Part shown: in pieces, positions 1-11,274 of the stretch
How positions within the stretch are numbered: position 1 is the first letter of the stretch
Layout of the letters: every line of letters begins with the position of its first letter
Assembly (NCBI GenBank): GCA_002900995.3
Contig: CM035306.1
Coordinates: 3,258,100 to 3,322,099, forward strand
Direction: 5' to 3'
Length of the DNA: 64,000 nt
Source of the DNA: Ganoderma boninense
Lineage: Eukaryota; Basidiomycota; Agaricomycetes; Polyporales; Polyporaceae
Translations under genes and position numbers: made by a program
The notes under the pieces: model-generated
Seen by the model: the letters and a program-made list of their open reading frames with translations, nothing else
Told to the model about the DNA's origin: nothing
Databases searched by the model: none

Positions 1-291
1 AGACGGGGGCGCGTGACGCCACCGCGACGCGCAGGGAATTCTGATCACCCAGGGCCGGACGTCGTCGCACCAGTCCGGCCCCCACGGATGATGATCGAGG
101 GACAGATCGCACCCGGCGTCGCCCCCCGTCGCCCCTACCCCGTTGTCGTCGTGTCCGTCCTTGTCGTTGTCGTCGTCGTCGTCGTGACTCGTGGAGCGTT
201 CGCAAGAACCGCACGCGGGGACGTGCAAAATGGAAATTGGAACAACGGCCCCCCCGCACGTCCACATGACGATGCGCGCAGCGGCCCGCCG
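1..291. other. window edge, intergenic, no gene seen
   Basis: This GC-rich stretch lies downstream of the capping-enzyme stop codon. It holds a GTC-rich microsatellite (five perfect GTC units at 169-183 inside a longer GTC/GTT run from about 142). The short open frames here have no recognisable protein character. Confidence 0.5.
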
Positions 292-2330
292 TCACCTGTA
301 CATTCCGCCGACGGTGGGCGGGCCGGTGGCCTTGCTCCACGGCGAGGGCGCGAGGCGCGAGTACCGCTGCTCGACGCGCGGCGCGTCAGACCGGGCTCGG
401 AACACCGCGGGCGGTAGGGGCGGCGGGGGGACGGGCTTCTGCGGATGCGAATACGAGTGCGGTGGTGGTGCGTGCCCGCCCTTCTGGGGCGGAGGGGGAG
501 GGGGAGCGCCGCCTGGCGCGGCGCGGGCCTTCCAGTTGTTGCGGATCGAGGCGGAGCGCGATAGCAGCTGGTTGCGGAAAGAAGAAAGGAAGGGTGATGT
601 CAGAGACGGCGTGCCGGACGGGCTGCGGTAACAACGACAAAGGCGGACGAAGGAAGGAGAAGAAAGACGGGGAAGGACAGAAGGGGGTACGTACGGCGTC
701 CTTCTCGATGCCGTCCGCGATGCTCTTGATGATGTTGTCGACAACGGACTTGTGGTTCCCGTGCGGCTTGTCGTCGCGGAAGCGCATCATGCGCCAGTGC
801 TCCTGCGCGGTGTCCCAGTGCACCTCGACCACGCGGTCGTCGAGCTGCTCGCTCGACGTCTTCATCCTGCTTTCCGAGCGCGCGCGCAACGTAGTCAGCG
901 CTGAGGCACGCGACGTGAGGGGAAAAGCAGACTGACCTCTCCCATTCGTCATCCGCGACGTACATTACGTCGTAGAACTCGTAGCGCGGCACGCCGCGGT
1001 CGTCGCCGCACCAGACGTGCAGCTCGAAGATGGGCTTCGTCTGGAAGTCTGGTACCTTGGGCTTCCCAGGCGTCGGCACAAAGCGGAGGACGAGCTTGAA
1101 GTCAATCGAATTTTCTGACGGGGGCTTCCACTTCAAACTACGGCATACGGCGGACCGCGTATCAGCTAAGCTCAATGTCGCTGACGGCGAATGGAAGGAA
1201 AGAAGGAGGGGTCGGGAGCAAGGGACGCACATATTGGGATCCGTGCCAGGCGCATACGGCGTGCTAACGCATGTGTATATGAGGCCGTCATTGCCGTGCT
1301 GAAGCTGCGGTATATCGATGTTGAATACATCCTCCACGCGGTAGGAGAACTTGACCTCCTTGACTTTGAACCTAAGGCAAACGACAGCGTCAAATCTTGC
1401 CAAATGACGTACACGGAAGATGGACATACTCAAAGGGCTGCTTCAAGGCCATATGAGGGTGGTCTCTCATCATTTTTCGATACGGTTCGTACACCCACTG
1501 TTGTAACCGCTGCACGAGTGAACCTCATGTCAGCTGACCACACGAAGGTTACGGCAGTGCAAGAAGAGGGAATCAGTCACGCACACCGTATCTTTTGTCC
1601 AACGGCCGGGACATTACGTTCTGTTGGTCAGCGATGAGGCAGTCGAAGGCGAGATAACGCAGGGTCTCCTGTGAAGGCACCGAAAAGGGAAGGTAAGGGA
1701 CAGGCCGAAAGGCGCATATTCAGCACGCGAGTGGGGGCGGGGATGGGGGGATGCATTAACGTACTTGCTTGGTGTGGGGGTCGAGGTCGATGACGAGTTC
1801 ACCGTCGACGAGGGTGTCGCGAAGAGGGTTGCGAGGGTCGCCGTGGTGGGGGAAATAGAGACCAGTGAGTTGTCGGTAGGAATTGTGGCGGTCAATCTGA
1901 GTGCGGTAAGGGGACGGATGAGTGACGTGGGGCGGGGAGAATTGAAGACGGACGCACAAGATAAAGCATTTGGTCGCAAGTATTGGTATCGGCATGGATT
2001 AGGAGAAGGACACGGATACCGTCTGATTTCTCAGCGACCCAGTAACTGTGTAATATGATGCAAGATTGTAGGAGCGGGTACAGGAGAGAGAGAAGGACAC
2101 GCACTCTTGGGCCTCGAGCTTGTCCAAGTCCTTTGCAGCAAAACTGACGGGTTGACTTCCGGGAAAGCTTTGTTGGGATATTGATTACGGGAGAGTGGCG
2201 AGAGGCGGGGATGAGGCACATACCGTTCGTGGTCGAGATGACAGAGGGAGGCGACATGACGCTTGAGCCAGTGCTCTTGGTCTGAGTTGTGGGGGACGGG
2301 TTCGCCGGGGATGTCAGGTATTCGGGGCAT
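292..2330 (-). CDS. CEG1: mRNA guanylyltransferase (capping enzyme alpha subunit)
   Basis: Nuclear enzyme that transfers GMP from GTP to the 5' diphosphate end of nascent pre-mRNA. It must be read across several introns. The chosen ATG gives MPRIPDIPGEP. The nucleotidyl-transfer motif EKSDGIR (2009-2032) supplies the lysine that forms the GMP adduct. It is followed by DTLVDGELVID, by HGNDGLIYT (motif IIIa, about 1270-1300), and by LKWKPPSENSIDFKL (motif IV). The C-terminal OB-fold part has the family's FRDDKPHGNH segment. A 127-nt intron (568-694) joins this to a last exon beginning LLSRSASIRNNWKARA and ending in a Pro-rich tail. The order and content of motifs match fungal Ceg1-type enzymes, with no triphosphatase domain attached, as expected in fungi. 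Identity is certain; some internal splice sites were not individually fixed. Confidence 0.93.
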
Positions 2331-2801
2331 GGCCGGAGAGAGATCGAGCTGCAGCGCGGCGCAGGAGACGAGGACAAGAGTCTTGGGTCGGCTAACGCAG
2401 CCACTCCCTAGCACTCGCCTCCCTAAACAGGCCAACACGCTGTGACCCTGCACGTGAGAACAGCCTTATCCAGACACCCCGGTCACATCATTGCGTGTCA
2501 CTTTGACTCACGCCACCTCCCGTCCCGAACAGCCTCCGAGGCCCGCTCATCGTACCAAGCACATTCGGATTGCAAGGGCAACAAACGGCAGATCGGTCTC
2601 ACTGTCTTGCGAAGCCCTCCGGACCGCAGAGCACATGAGTTGCAACACATTGAATTCAGCACTCTCTTCTCGTATCCTGCGGCAGCTGCAGCGATACATT
2701 TCTTTTCACTCTCGTGCCATAGTATACAGAAAGAAAGGGAATTAAACATGTACACAGCGCTGCGACTAACTAACAAAGAACACGCCTCCTCGACGTCCAG
2801 T
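2331..2801. other. intergenic, no gene seen
   Basis: This lies between the 5' end of the capping-enzyme gene and the 3' end of SKP1, both on the minus strand. It should hold the CEG1 promoter and the SKP1 3' UTR. Open frames on both strands are short and without recognisable domains. Confidence 0.5.
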
Positions 2802-3691
2802 CTAACGATCCTCAGCCCATTCCTGCAAACACACATGTCTCGTCAGTATCTTTAAGCCACAACGACAAACAGAAACAAAAATCAGCACTCACGTTTTCCT
2901 TCTTGATCTGAGCCTGGGAAAAGACGGTCGCAAAGTCAGAAATGAACGTTCCAATGTGCGGACACAGCAAACTGAGACACTCACCTCCTCCTCCGGCGTG
3001 AAGTCGTTGACGATGTTGAAGAGCTTCCGGATCTCTTCAGGGGTCTTGCCCTTGATCATGTTCGCAACAGTCTTGCATCCAACGTCGCTGCAGCACGCCA
3101 CACCTAATCAGCGTTCCGCAACTCACCCCCTCCACCACCAACATCGTCGACGAGCTCGAGAGAGAGAAGGCACATACAGTAGGGGCTTGATGTCGAGGTA
3201 GTTGGCCGCGAGGATGATCTCAAAGAGCATCTCCTGATCGACCGTGATGAACTTCTGGTCCCACTCGCTAATGTCCGTCGTCCGCTTGCGGGTCTCGTCC
3301 TGGTTCTGCTCCGCATCCGCCGCGGGCAGGGGCTCGCCGCGGTGGTGCTCGCAGTACTCGAGCACCTAACGTGCGCATCCGCAGCACGCACAATGGAGAT
3401 CGCAGGTCAGCGCCTCCGTTCCAATCCCACCGCCACTCGCAACGACCGTCGCTCTCACCTTCTTCAGGACGCTCGACGACACGTTCGGCAGCGGAATCGG
3501 CTGGTCGCTCTCGCCAACATCTGTATGTGTGCACGAAAAGGCCAAAAACATGGAGGTAAGGGGGCGTATTAGGGTCAAGAACGGAGCGTGGCGTGCGCAC
3601 CCTCGAGCATGTTTTTGATAAGGACGCTGCGCTCAGCGACCTCCTTGTCGACGACGAACTGTTCGTTATCGGAGGTGACGAGGAGAACCAT
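2802..3691 (-). CDS. SKP1: SCF ubiquitin ligase adaptor SKP1
   Basis: Adaptor that links F-box proteins to cullin-1 in SCF E3 ubiquitin ligases, and also works in kinetochores. The spliced protein is about 160 aa, the usual length. It begins [20 protein letters not shown] (BTB/POZ-like fold), continues with [22 protein letters not shown] and the acidic insert, then [21 protein letters not shown]. It ends with the F-box-binding helices [20 protein letters not shown] and FTPEEEAQIKKEN. The final conserved residues EWAEDR lie in a 21-nt terminal exon (2802-2822) reached through an intron of about 70 nt; reading on without splicing loses them. It is divergent from the bL27m gene. Two F-box proteins, candidate partners, are encoded elsewhere in the window. 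Confidence 0.96.
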
Positions 3692-3795
3692 GGTTAAAGT
3701 ATAAGAAAGCGGAGGAGCAGAGGGGAGCCGATGGTGAGTTGATTGAAGGTGGGTGCGGAGTGCAAGCAGGAACAGGTCGAGGTCTTTACATGGAT

Positions 3796-3807
3796 GCTTA
3801 TATAAGC
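3796..3807. promoter_or_regulatory. palindromic TATA element in the SKP1/bL27m divergent promoter
   Basis: GCTTATATAAGC is a perfect 12-bp palindrome. It lies about 105 bp from the SKP1 ATG (3691, minus) and about 130 bp from the bL27m ATG (3939, plus), near the middle of the 247-bp gap. A palindromic TATA can be read equally in both directions. Its use as the core promoter of either gene is inferred from position only. Confidence 0.45.
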
Positions 3808-3938
3808 AAAGCGCGCCTACCTGTGGATTGTCTGGCGCTTACTTTCAAGAAGGGCCGACTCGGGTCTCTCGTCGTCCGCACAATCCCTTGTTCTCCGCTT
3901 CTGCCTTTCATCAATTACTCAAAGCCAGTGGCCAAACA

Positions 3939-4614
3939 ATGTCTCTGCAAGCTTTATGGCGCTGTGCGGACGTCCTCAGAAACCCGTTTAGGACAGCCGG
4001 TGCGTGGCCGCAGTCCCTTCGGCCGTGGCTTTTGACTCTTAACCTGTCCGCCGACCTTCTATCCACGTCACGTACAGGTTTGGGCTCCGTCCGCACGGCC
4101 ACAAAGCGAGCGGGAGGAACCGTCTCTAACCATGGTGGCTCCCCTGGAAAGCGGCTCGGCGTAAAGAAATTCTCTGGTGCGTGGTGCTGTGGCTTTGTGC
4201 GTGTTCGCCGCTGTTGACATTGTGCACAATTACTGTCAGACGAGTATGTCATCCCCGGCAACATCCTTGTCCGCCAACGCGGGACCGTCTTCCATCCAGG
4301 ACAACACGTATGTGCCATCCGCTATGATTATTCTGACTCATGTGTACCAAGCGTCGTTGCGCGGTCCCGAACAGGTGAAGATAGGCCGCGACCATACCCT
4401 TTACGCGACGGTCCCTGGTTTTGTCCGCTTTTACAAAGAGCCCGGTACGCGCAAGGACCGCAAGTACGTTGGTATTGTCCTCGAAAAAGGCGAAAAGCTG
4501 CCCCGAGATGAGACAAATCGTGGTCGAAGTCGCTTCTTTGGCCTCGTTGATCTCACCGCGTTTAACAAAGAGCCCTCCGCAACCCAAGAGACAGTAGCAC
4601 CTTCATCATCATGA
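3939..4614 (+). CDS. MRP7: mitochondrial large-subunit ribosomal protein bL27m
   Basis: Component of the mitochondrial 54S ribosomal subunit; bacterial L27 sits close to the peptidyl-transferase centre. After a basic mitochondrial targeting leader (MSLQALWRCADVLRNPFR) comes the signature RTATKRAGGTVSNHGGSPGK, then RLGVKKFSDEYVIPGNI. Next come LVRQRGTVFHPGQHV and KIGRDHTLYATVPGFVRFYK. Exons are joined by introns after KKFS, after PGQH and probably inside the leader (from GTGCGT near 4001). The leader intron is a multiple of three, so skipping it would keep the frame open but insert about 26 residues that do not fit. The C-terminal extension is longer than in bacteria, as usual for fungi. Confidence 0.93.
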
Positions 4615-4947
4615 CCTGAGCAATACTAGATCCGCTTTTCTCATCTCGCATGCTCTGTTTACTGTCGCATCGGAAACAGCTCCATTGTGCAACGTGTAAC
4701 GTACACCTCTAGTAACTAATATTATAATCACGTTGGCATAGGCTGGTAAAAGATCGTTTTGGCTGTCTTCTAACTAGGTATACAGATATACACGGGTTAT
4801 TGGCTGGGGGAGTGAGGGTCAAGTGTACACAGCAGGAACAAGCAAAAAAAGACTAAAACATACAGTCCGATGATTCACGTCAGCCGTCGACCACTGGCTT
4901 TCGACGGGCAGAAGGTAGTGAGAGGGAGTAGGGTATATGCGCCCTGC
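4615..4947. other. convergent 3' region, no gene seen
   Basis: AT-richer DNA between the converging 3' ends of bL27m and the F-box gene. It should hold both 3' UTRs and polyadenylation sites. Nothing else recognised. Confidence 0.5.
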
Positions 4948-6843
4948 TCACCACACGGTATTCGGAAACTCTACGTGGGGCGTCTCGGGCGGGTCGAGGT
5001 CGACGGTCTCCACGACTTCGCGGAGCTCCTTGAGGTCCGTGCTCGCCATGTCCTCCACATTCTCGTAGTGCGGCAGGCAGAGCGATAGCTGCTTCAGCCC
5101 ATGCCCGGCATCCTTGCGCTCCTTCGCGAACCGCCACCATTGCAAGGACGACCACGTCTTGTCGTCCATTAGCGTGACTGTCTCCAAGAGTGGACAGGCC
5201 AGCCTGTCCGTGATCGGGTCGCGATGCGAGAGCGCGGAGAGGATGACACGGCAGAAACCGCTGTCCGTGATGCTCTGCAGACGGATGTGCAGCGTACGCA
5301 GGAGGGGCATGCGCGAGAGAGCCGCAAGCCAGACGTCCTTCGAGAAGCCCATGTGCGGGTGGTAGTACGATGTCTCGGCGATCGTGAACTCCTCGAGAAG
5401 GCTAAGGTCGAGTGTCTTCACGATCGACTCGAGCAACTGCCCGGACACGGTCGGCATGTCCCCAATGTCGCTCCCGTTCTCGATCGTGGCGATGACTTGG
5501 AACGGGTGCTGCGCCGTCATGCCCTCGACAATGACGCCGCCGCTCGAGCTCCGGTATGCGATATGCAGCTTGCGAATGTCGCGCAGGGGATGGCTCTCGC
5601 TCAGCTCCTCCGGTACACCCCACGTGAAGCGGAAGTCGCTCCGACGCTCAAGCCACACGCTTACGCGAAGCTGGCAGTTCGGCACGATGAGCCGGTCCAG
5701 CAGGTTGGTCACGACGGATGCGCCGCAGCGTGCAATGTCAATGCGGCGAAGGTTGTCTAGACGAATCTGGCGTCGTGGTTGATCGTCCTCCTCGAGCGGC
5801 TGGTTGATTACGAAACGCGCCTTGACTGTGACGAACACTTCGAGCACCGGACATGCCTCCAGCATGTCCAGGAGCTCAGCGAGCTCCATGGTGATCAGGT
5901 CGCGCTTCCTACCTCTGATGAAGAGCTCCTTCAGGTTGCCAAAGGTGACACGGCCCATTTGCGGGTATGAGTAGGAGAGCTTCATGACGGTGAGGCGCGG
6001 CGTGTTGCCCCCGAATACGGGTGGCAATGCAAAGCATTTGCCGTCCGCCCGCACGCGATAAAGATAGAATGTCTCGAGTTGGGGTGCCGGTGCGTCAATC
6101 AGGCCACTGACCAGCGGTGACACGTTCCCGTCGTCGTCGTGTAAAAGCGTCCATGGGATATAGATATGCCGCATGCGGGACATTTGGGGCAGGACTCGGT
6201 TGACGACATCCATGGAATTGGCGTGGGTCGCTCGAGAGTCGACAACGAATGTGAGTGGGGCGTCGACCGAACGCTCGAGACATGTAAGTGCGGCCTCAGG
6301 GTACCGCGTGCTGATTTGCGTCCACATTGAGGAAGATATGAGGGCAATAGCTCTCCAGCGGTGGCAGACCTGAGCAATGTAGCTCCATGAGCATGAGCCG
6401 AATGTCGAACTGAGCGGGTGGTCGTGATCTTGGAGCAGGTCTAGGAAGACAGTCGCCAAGATGTCTGGCGTAAGCCTATGAATAGGGCGCAGAGAGTTGC
6501 GGTACCGCTTGAGCAAGGCAACCGAGTAGTCAAGGCTGTCTATCTGAAAAGTTGGTCAATGCTACGATCGACGACTGCGGTGTAGCTTCGATATCACCTG
6601 TGCTGCGACGTTGGTGGAATCCTCGACGCTGCAAGGCCGGAGGCGGAATTAGTGCGCTGCCGCTGCGTCCTTAAGATCCGAATACACTTACTGGGGCCCA
6701 TTCCACTCGGGCAGGTCCCATAGTGCGGGGTTGAGAAGGTGGGAGAGTGTCAGCCTCGGGGTATCGGTGGGACTTGGGTGCGTCGGCTCCTGAAGCGGAG
6801 GGAGGAGGGGGACGAGGGCAGGCAGAGCAGAGACAGAGGCCAT
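4948..6843 (-). CDS. F-box protein
   Basis: Predicted substrate receptor of an SCF ubiquitin ligase. The main exon holds the F-box (LRPIHRLTPDILATVFLDLL, then SYIAQVCHRWRAIALISSSMW) followed by about 450 residues with weak leucine-rich spacing (LRTLHIRLQSITDSG, LKQLSLCLPHYENV), typical of the very large basidiomycete F-box family. Upstream, splicing at 6545-6600 adds VEDSTNVAAQ and IDSLDYSVALLKRYRN, the short helix that precedes the F-box in these proteins. I extend this to a leader exon starting MASVSALPALVPLLPP (ATG at 6843). That junction is the least certain part: unspliced, the leader stops at once at CAG-TAA. The target is unknown. Confidence 0.8.
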
Positions 6844-7556
6844 GGACAGCGACGTCGAGGGAGGAGCGGATGTTGACCGTCGAAAGCCAAACTGCCTTGG
6901 CAGGATTGGCGCGCATACGAGGGTTCTCGACTGCAGCCCGATATCATCCCACCCCGGACCTCGCTTCTTGCAGCTGGAGTCATTGCCAGGAAAAACACGG
7001 CGACTCACCTCCCCTCGATCTGGCTCCCTTTGGCACGCCCGCTCACCCACCACGCCCCCAAGATCCCCATCGGCGCATCGCGTTCACCTAATCCTCCGAG
7101 ACGCCCTCCGATATCTCCCACCTTGCCATTGCGGGGTATTAGGGTCCACCAGTGCAGAAATGAGGGCCGGACCAGCAGGGATCTTCCCGAGCCTAGGATG
7201 GGGAGAAGGCGAAGCACAGGAGACGGTGAGGGTACAGTACATCGCGGTTGAGAGCAAGATGCCATCGATTTCCGGTCGCCCCATCGCCCACAGGGGGATA
7301 ATCACTTGTCCCCTCCTCGGTCTCACTCCTGGACCGCGTCCCCGGTATCTCCATGCGTTCGCAGACCCTTGCATCTACATAGCTTCCACGGTCGTCAATA
7401 GCGGCGAAGGTGGCGGACCAATAATAGCCGTTCCTGCTCTCGGTCAACTGTAAAGGGCATCTCTCACACGATGGTTCTGGATCCCACCTACCAACCGTTG
7501 CCCTCCCGCGAGCGTTGCCCAAACCACCTATCTCCTAAAACATAAGACAACCCAAG
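6844..7556. other. divergent intergenic region, no gene seen
   Basis: Gap between the F-box gene (minus) and the DUF3074 gene (plus), presumably holding both promoters. Overlapping open frames of 60-200 codons on both strands look like chance frames in GC-rich DNA: they have no domain and poor amino-acid composition. Confidence 0.45.
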
Positions 7557-8569
7557 ATGTCTGGTTCAGAACTGTACTTGTCGATAACTCCTCTGAAGTT
7601 GTCGGGTATGTCCAGCATAGATCGTTTTCTGCGATCGCCGAGGCTCATGATCCCCAGAAATACCCTCTGAAGATGCCATCCTCAAGGCCGGTCGCGACAT
7701 TTTAGATGAAACGGCATCTTGGAAACAAGGCAAGAGCTATCACCACCACCTCGTCAAGACATCCCACCGCAAGAGGGGTCCGAAAGACGGTGCCGCTTGG
7801 TATGCCCGTGTAAGCGAACACGATAAGGAGGATGCCACCTTTGAGGAGTTCTGGAACAAGCTCGGGGAGAATAAAGCAGAAAACGAAATGCAGTGAGTTC
7901 TTTCCGGCCTCTCCTGCTCGCGGACGAGGACTCAGCTCGTTGGCAGGTATGTCCCCGAGATTGAGAAGGTCCAACTCATCAAGCAGATTTCCCCGAACCA
8001 GTCTGTATGGACTCTCTTTTACCGCTTCCCGCCTCCAGTTTCACCTCGCGTGTTCACTGTCGTGCAAACTACGTGGCTGAGCGAGTCCTCGCCCAGGACA
8101 GGGTAAGCCGCCTCCGTTCTGCTCGCGCCAAACGACACTCACCTACCACGAGTAGTATCATTGTGTCTATACCTGTCGATGTTTCCGGAGACGCCGATGC
8201 TGAGAAGCTGGCGGAGAAGGGCGTGAAAGGCCGCTACACGAGTGTCGAGCGCGTCCACGAGCTCGATAATGGCAAGGTCGAGTGGCGGATGGCAACCTCG
8301 AGCACCCCTGGTGGGAATATTCCACAGTTTGTGGCCGACTCCTCAATGGCGAGCACGATTTCGAACGTAGGCACAATCACTTGAGCCATTGCTTCGAGCA
8401 TTACTAATCCCCGGCCGTTCAGGACGTCAAGCACTTCATTGCGTGGTTAAAGGGGGTCCGTGGCTCGAAAGAGACCGCAGTCCCTGCTTCTACCACCGAA
8501 GATGGCGCACCTCCAGCGGTTGAGACGGAGGAGCTGCCACGAAATCTGCCTCTGACGCTACCTAATTAG
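7557..8569 (+). CDS. DUF3074 / START-like domain protein
   Basis: Conserved fungal protein of the DUF3074 family, related in fold to START lipid-binding domains; the biological role is unknown. It begins MSGSELYLSITPLKLS, then a short intron leads to EIPSEDAILKAGRDILDE. The body includes SWKQGKSYHHHLVKTSHRKR, VSEHDKEDATFEEFWNKLGE, YVPEIEKVQLIKQISPNQSV, WTLFYRFPPPVSPRVFTVVQ, GIIVSIPVDVSGDADAEKL and VERVHELDNGKVEWRMATSS. The last helix region is ISNDVKHFIAWLKGVRG, reached through an intron after MASTIS. At least four short GT-AG introns are needed. The order of segments matches the family well. The substrate cannot be told from sequence. Confidence 0.82.
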
Positions 8570-8739
8570 ATAGCCTCAGACTCGTCTAGCATCGCATTGT
8601 TATCTTCCTTGATTGTTTCTACTTATATCTCTCAGATGTACAAAGTTTGTCTCCCTATAAACCCCGTCTATATGCGCATGAATCCTTTGGGTCGACTACG
8701 CCCGGATATCGTACAGTTCGGTCCCATGGCGGATCACGT

Positions 8740-11059
8740 TCACGCCAATTCCAAGTACCTTTCCACTAAGCAAACAAAGTTAAGTCAGTGCGCTGCGCAC
8801 ATCCTGCACGCACGGAAGACGAACCTTCCCAATTGGTCACCGCCTCGTTCCACAGCTTCACCTCGTGCTGCCTCGTACCCCCGAAGTGCTCCACGAAGTC
8901 GTTCCCGAACACCGCCTCCTCGCGCGCGACGCTGCCCGCACGCATCATGCGCTCGGTGGCAGCCTCGAGGGAGATGGGCAGCATCTGAACCTGTACACAG
9001 CAAGGGACCGAGCGGGTGGGATCGGAGGCGCGGAGCAGAGACGGAGCAGAGGCAGTTCATGAGCGAACTGAGACCGCCTGGTGGCAGACACGAGGTGGAC
9101 TCTGCACACACCTTTCCTGCCCTCTTGTCTTCAAGCGTCAGCTGGCTGACAGGAGGCCCGGGGAGGGACAGCTTCTTCTCAATGCCGCGCAGCCCAAGGG
9201 CGAAAATCGCGCTGAGTGCGAAGTAGGGGTTCATGTCTGCGCCAGGGACTCGAATTTCCATCCGGGTGGCCGCGGGCGGTACGGAGGGAGGGGAGATAAT
9301 CCGGACTGACGCAGCGCGCGAGTCGTATCCGTAGGTGACCGCATTCGGCGCCCAGAATGCTTCGCCGCCAACGAGACGTTTGTATCCGTTGATCGTCGGC
9401 ACAAGCTAAAACACCAAGCGTGAATCGCCTTGGATTGGGGAGGCAACATGAAGAACGAACCATGGGCATCACTGCAAACATGACTGTCAGGGAACCCTGA
9501 GCTCATTGCCATGGAGAGAAGGCTCACCATCTGGAAGGCCATCAAGGATACCAGCGAGGAACCATTCCCCTTCTTGACTGAGGAACTTTGTGTCATTGTA
9601 TTGGGCATTTGCACGGCCGTTCACTAGCTCGGCGTCTGAGACAGCAAACAAACTCTTCCCGTTGGCGTCGCGCAAGGACACATGGATATGCCTGCGACAC
9701 ATCAGTGTGAATCCATGCAACATACGGCATGAATGCATACCCACTGCAACCCGGAAGCTAGAAGCAACGATACATGATCCACAATATGCGAGGCTTCAAC
9801 GGCTTGAACTTACGTTTCCCCAAGGCTTTGCCATGAAGCTCGGGACTATTCCATGCTTCATGCCAATACTCTTGGCAAGGAACTTGAATAGTATCGCATT
9901 GTCAGCCATTCGGAGAACATCGGTGTATGCAAGGGCCGTTTCGTAGACACCGGGACCGGTCTCCGTGTCTGCTTCATAATAAGATCGTCATCTGCACTTC
10001 GGAATGGTACAAACGTACGGTGTCCTTCGAGAGGCACCTGGAATTTCAGGCTCTCATCGAAAATGTCGTTGAAGTACTCGGTGTTCAGTTGAGTGCGCAG
10101 CAACGAGTATCCATGCACTATTAGGAATTTTTCTGATTAGCAATTCGGCGCGTCAGGTTGAAGATATATGCGCACTGCCGGATGTCAAGGGTTGGAGGTT
10201 AGTGAAATTCTTGTTAGAAAGAGACTCCGGGGTTTCTGTATAACAGCAATCTGATCAGCGGCATTGACTTCCGAGAAAGCCACGCGTCGACCTTTGAATT
10301 GGAAGTACTGTATCCCAGGTGTTGATTAGTGGGTGACAGATACTGACAGAAGAGGCACCGACCTCGTATTCACAACCAGCCATACACCTCCAGCCCTTTT
10401 CCAGAGCTTTGATAGAGATTTGGCGCAGTACGCCACGGGGATCAGCGCAAATAGGCTCTTTCGTGTCCGGGTCTAGGAAGGAGACGAGGAAGAACGGCAC
10501 ATTGTTCTCCCAGGGTATCCGACGATAGGTCGCGAGGTCGATAGAAGCGATAAGGTCGCGATATCCATTTGCCCTGTTGGATATCAGGAGCTCCTTTGGG
10601 TATACGGTATCGTGCATGTCCCATCCACTGCGATTGAAAGATGAAAGATAATCGTCAGTACAGCGAAGGACGACGTGAAGTGCAAACCCGGAACGTACAA
10701 AATGACACTGCAGAAATTGAAGCCGTCGGAACTGGCTGCACTGAGGAACTTCTCCTTTGACTGATGAACTCGTTTAGCACGGAAAGCAACAGGACCCTTG
10801 TATCACTCACCATATACTTTCCTCGGAGGACGCCATCGACTAGGTGGTATAGTCAGGCAATGTTTTCGTTGTTTGCCTAATGAGAAAAGACCCACCGTCG
10901 ATGCCTTGCGAACGGTGAGAAGAATGTGGACGTTATATTGGGGTGAAACTCACCCGCGACTTTCACTTTGGTATCATCCGCGAGCAGTGCTTCAAGGGCT
11001 GATATCGAGTTGGGGGCGTTGGACGTTGGGGACACGCCCACAATGTTGTTCTGAGACAT
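8740..11059 (-). CDS. glutamine-synthetase-fold ligase (GS I / FluG-like)
   Basis: ATP-dependent carboxylate-amine ligase of the type I glutamine synthetase superfamily. Fungal members of this branch are annotated as FluG-like or gamma-glutamylpolyamine synthetases, and the substrate is not settled. The N-terminus starts MSQNNIVGVSPTSNAPNSIS. Then come VDGVLRGKYMSKEKFLSAAS, FGWDMHDTVYPKELLISN and the beta-barrel ADPRGVLRQISIKALEKGW. Catalytic-domain pieces include EYFNDIFDESLKFQVPLEGH, AFWAPNAVTYGYDSRAASVR and ATRMEIRVPGADMNPYFALS. The C-terminus is reconstructed by a 59-nt intron (8766-8824): FGGTRQHEVKLWNEAVTNWE joins VERYLELA in a 26-nt last exon, which restores the family's ending. Without it the frame runs into an unrelated tail. 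The gene has many small exons and is divergent from the WD40 gene over 215 bp. Confidence 0.88.
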
Positions 11060-11274
11060 GGCAATGTCGCTACCCTGTGCTACACTCGTATTGCGGACAG
11101 GTTACTTGAGGTGCTTGAGGAAGTTGCGATTGAGGATGGTGAATGAGGACAAACCATCTCAGGCGCCCTTCGACCACGAACCTGATTCGCAGAGGCGCCC
11201 AAGATCACAATCAGCGCTAGCCTCCGGTTGGCACGATCTTAACCCCAAACCACCACCCACAGACGACGCCCAAC

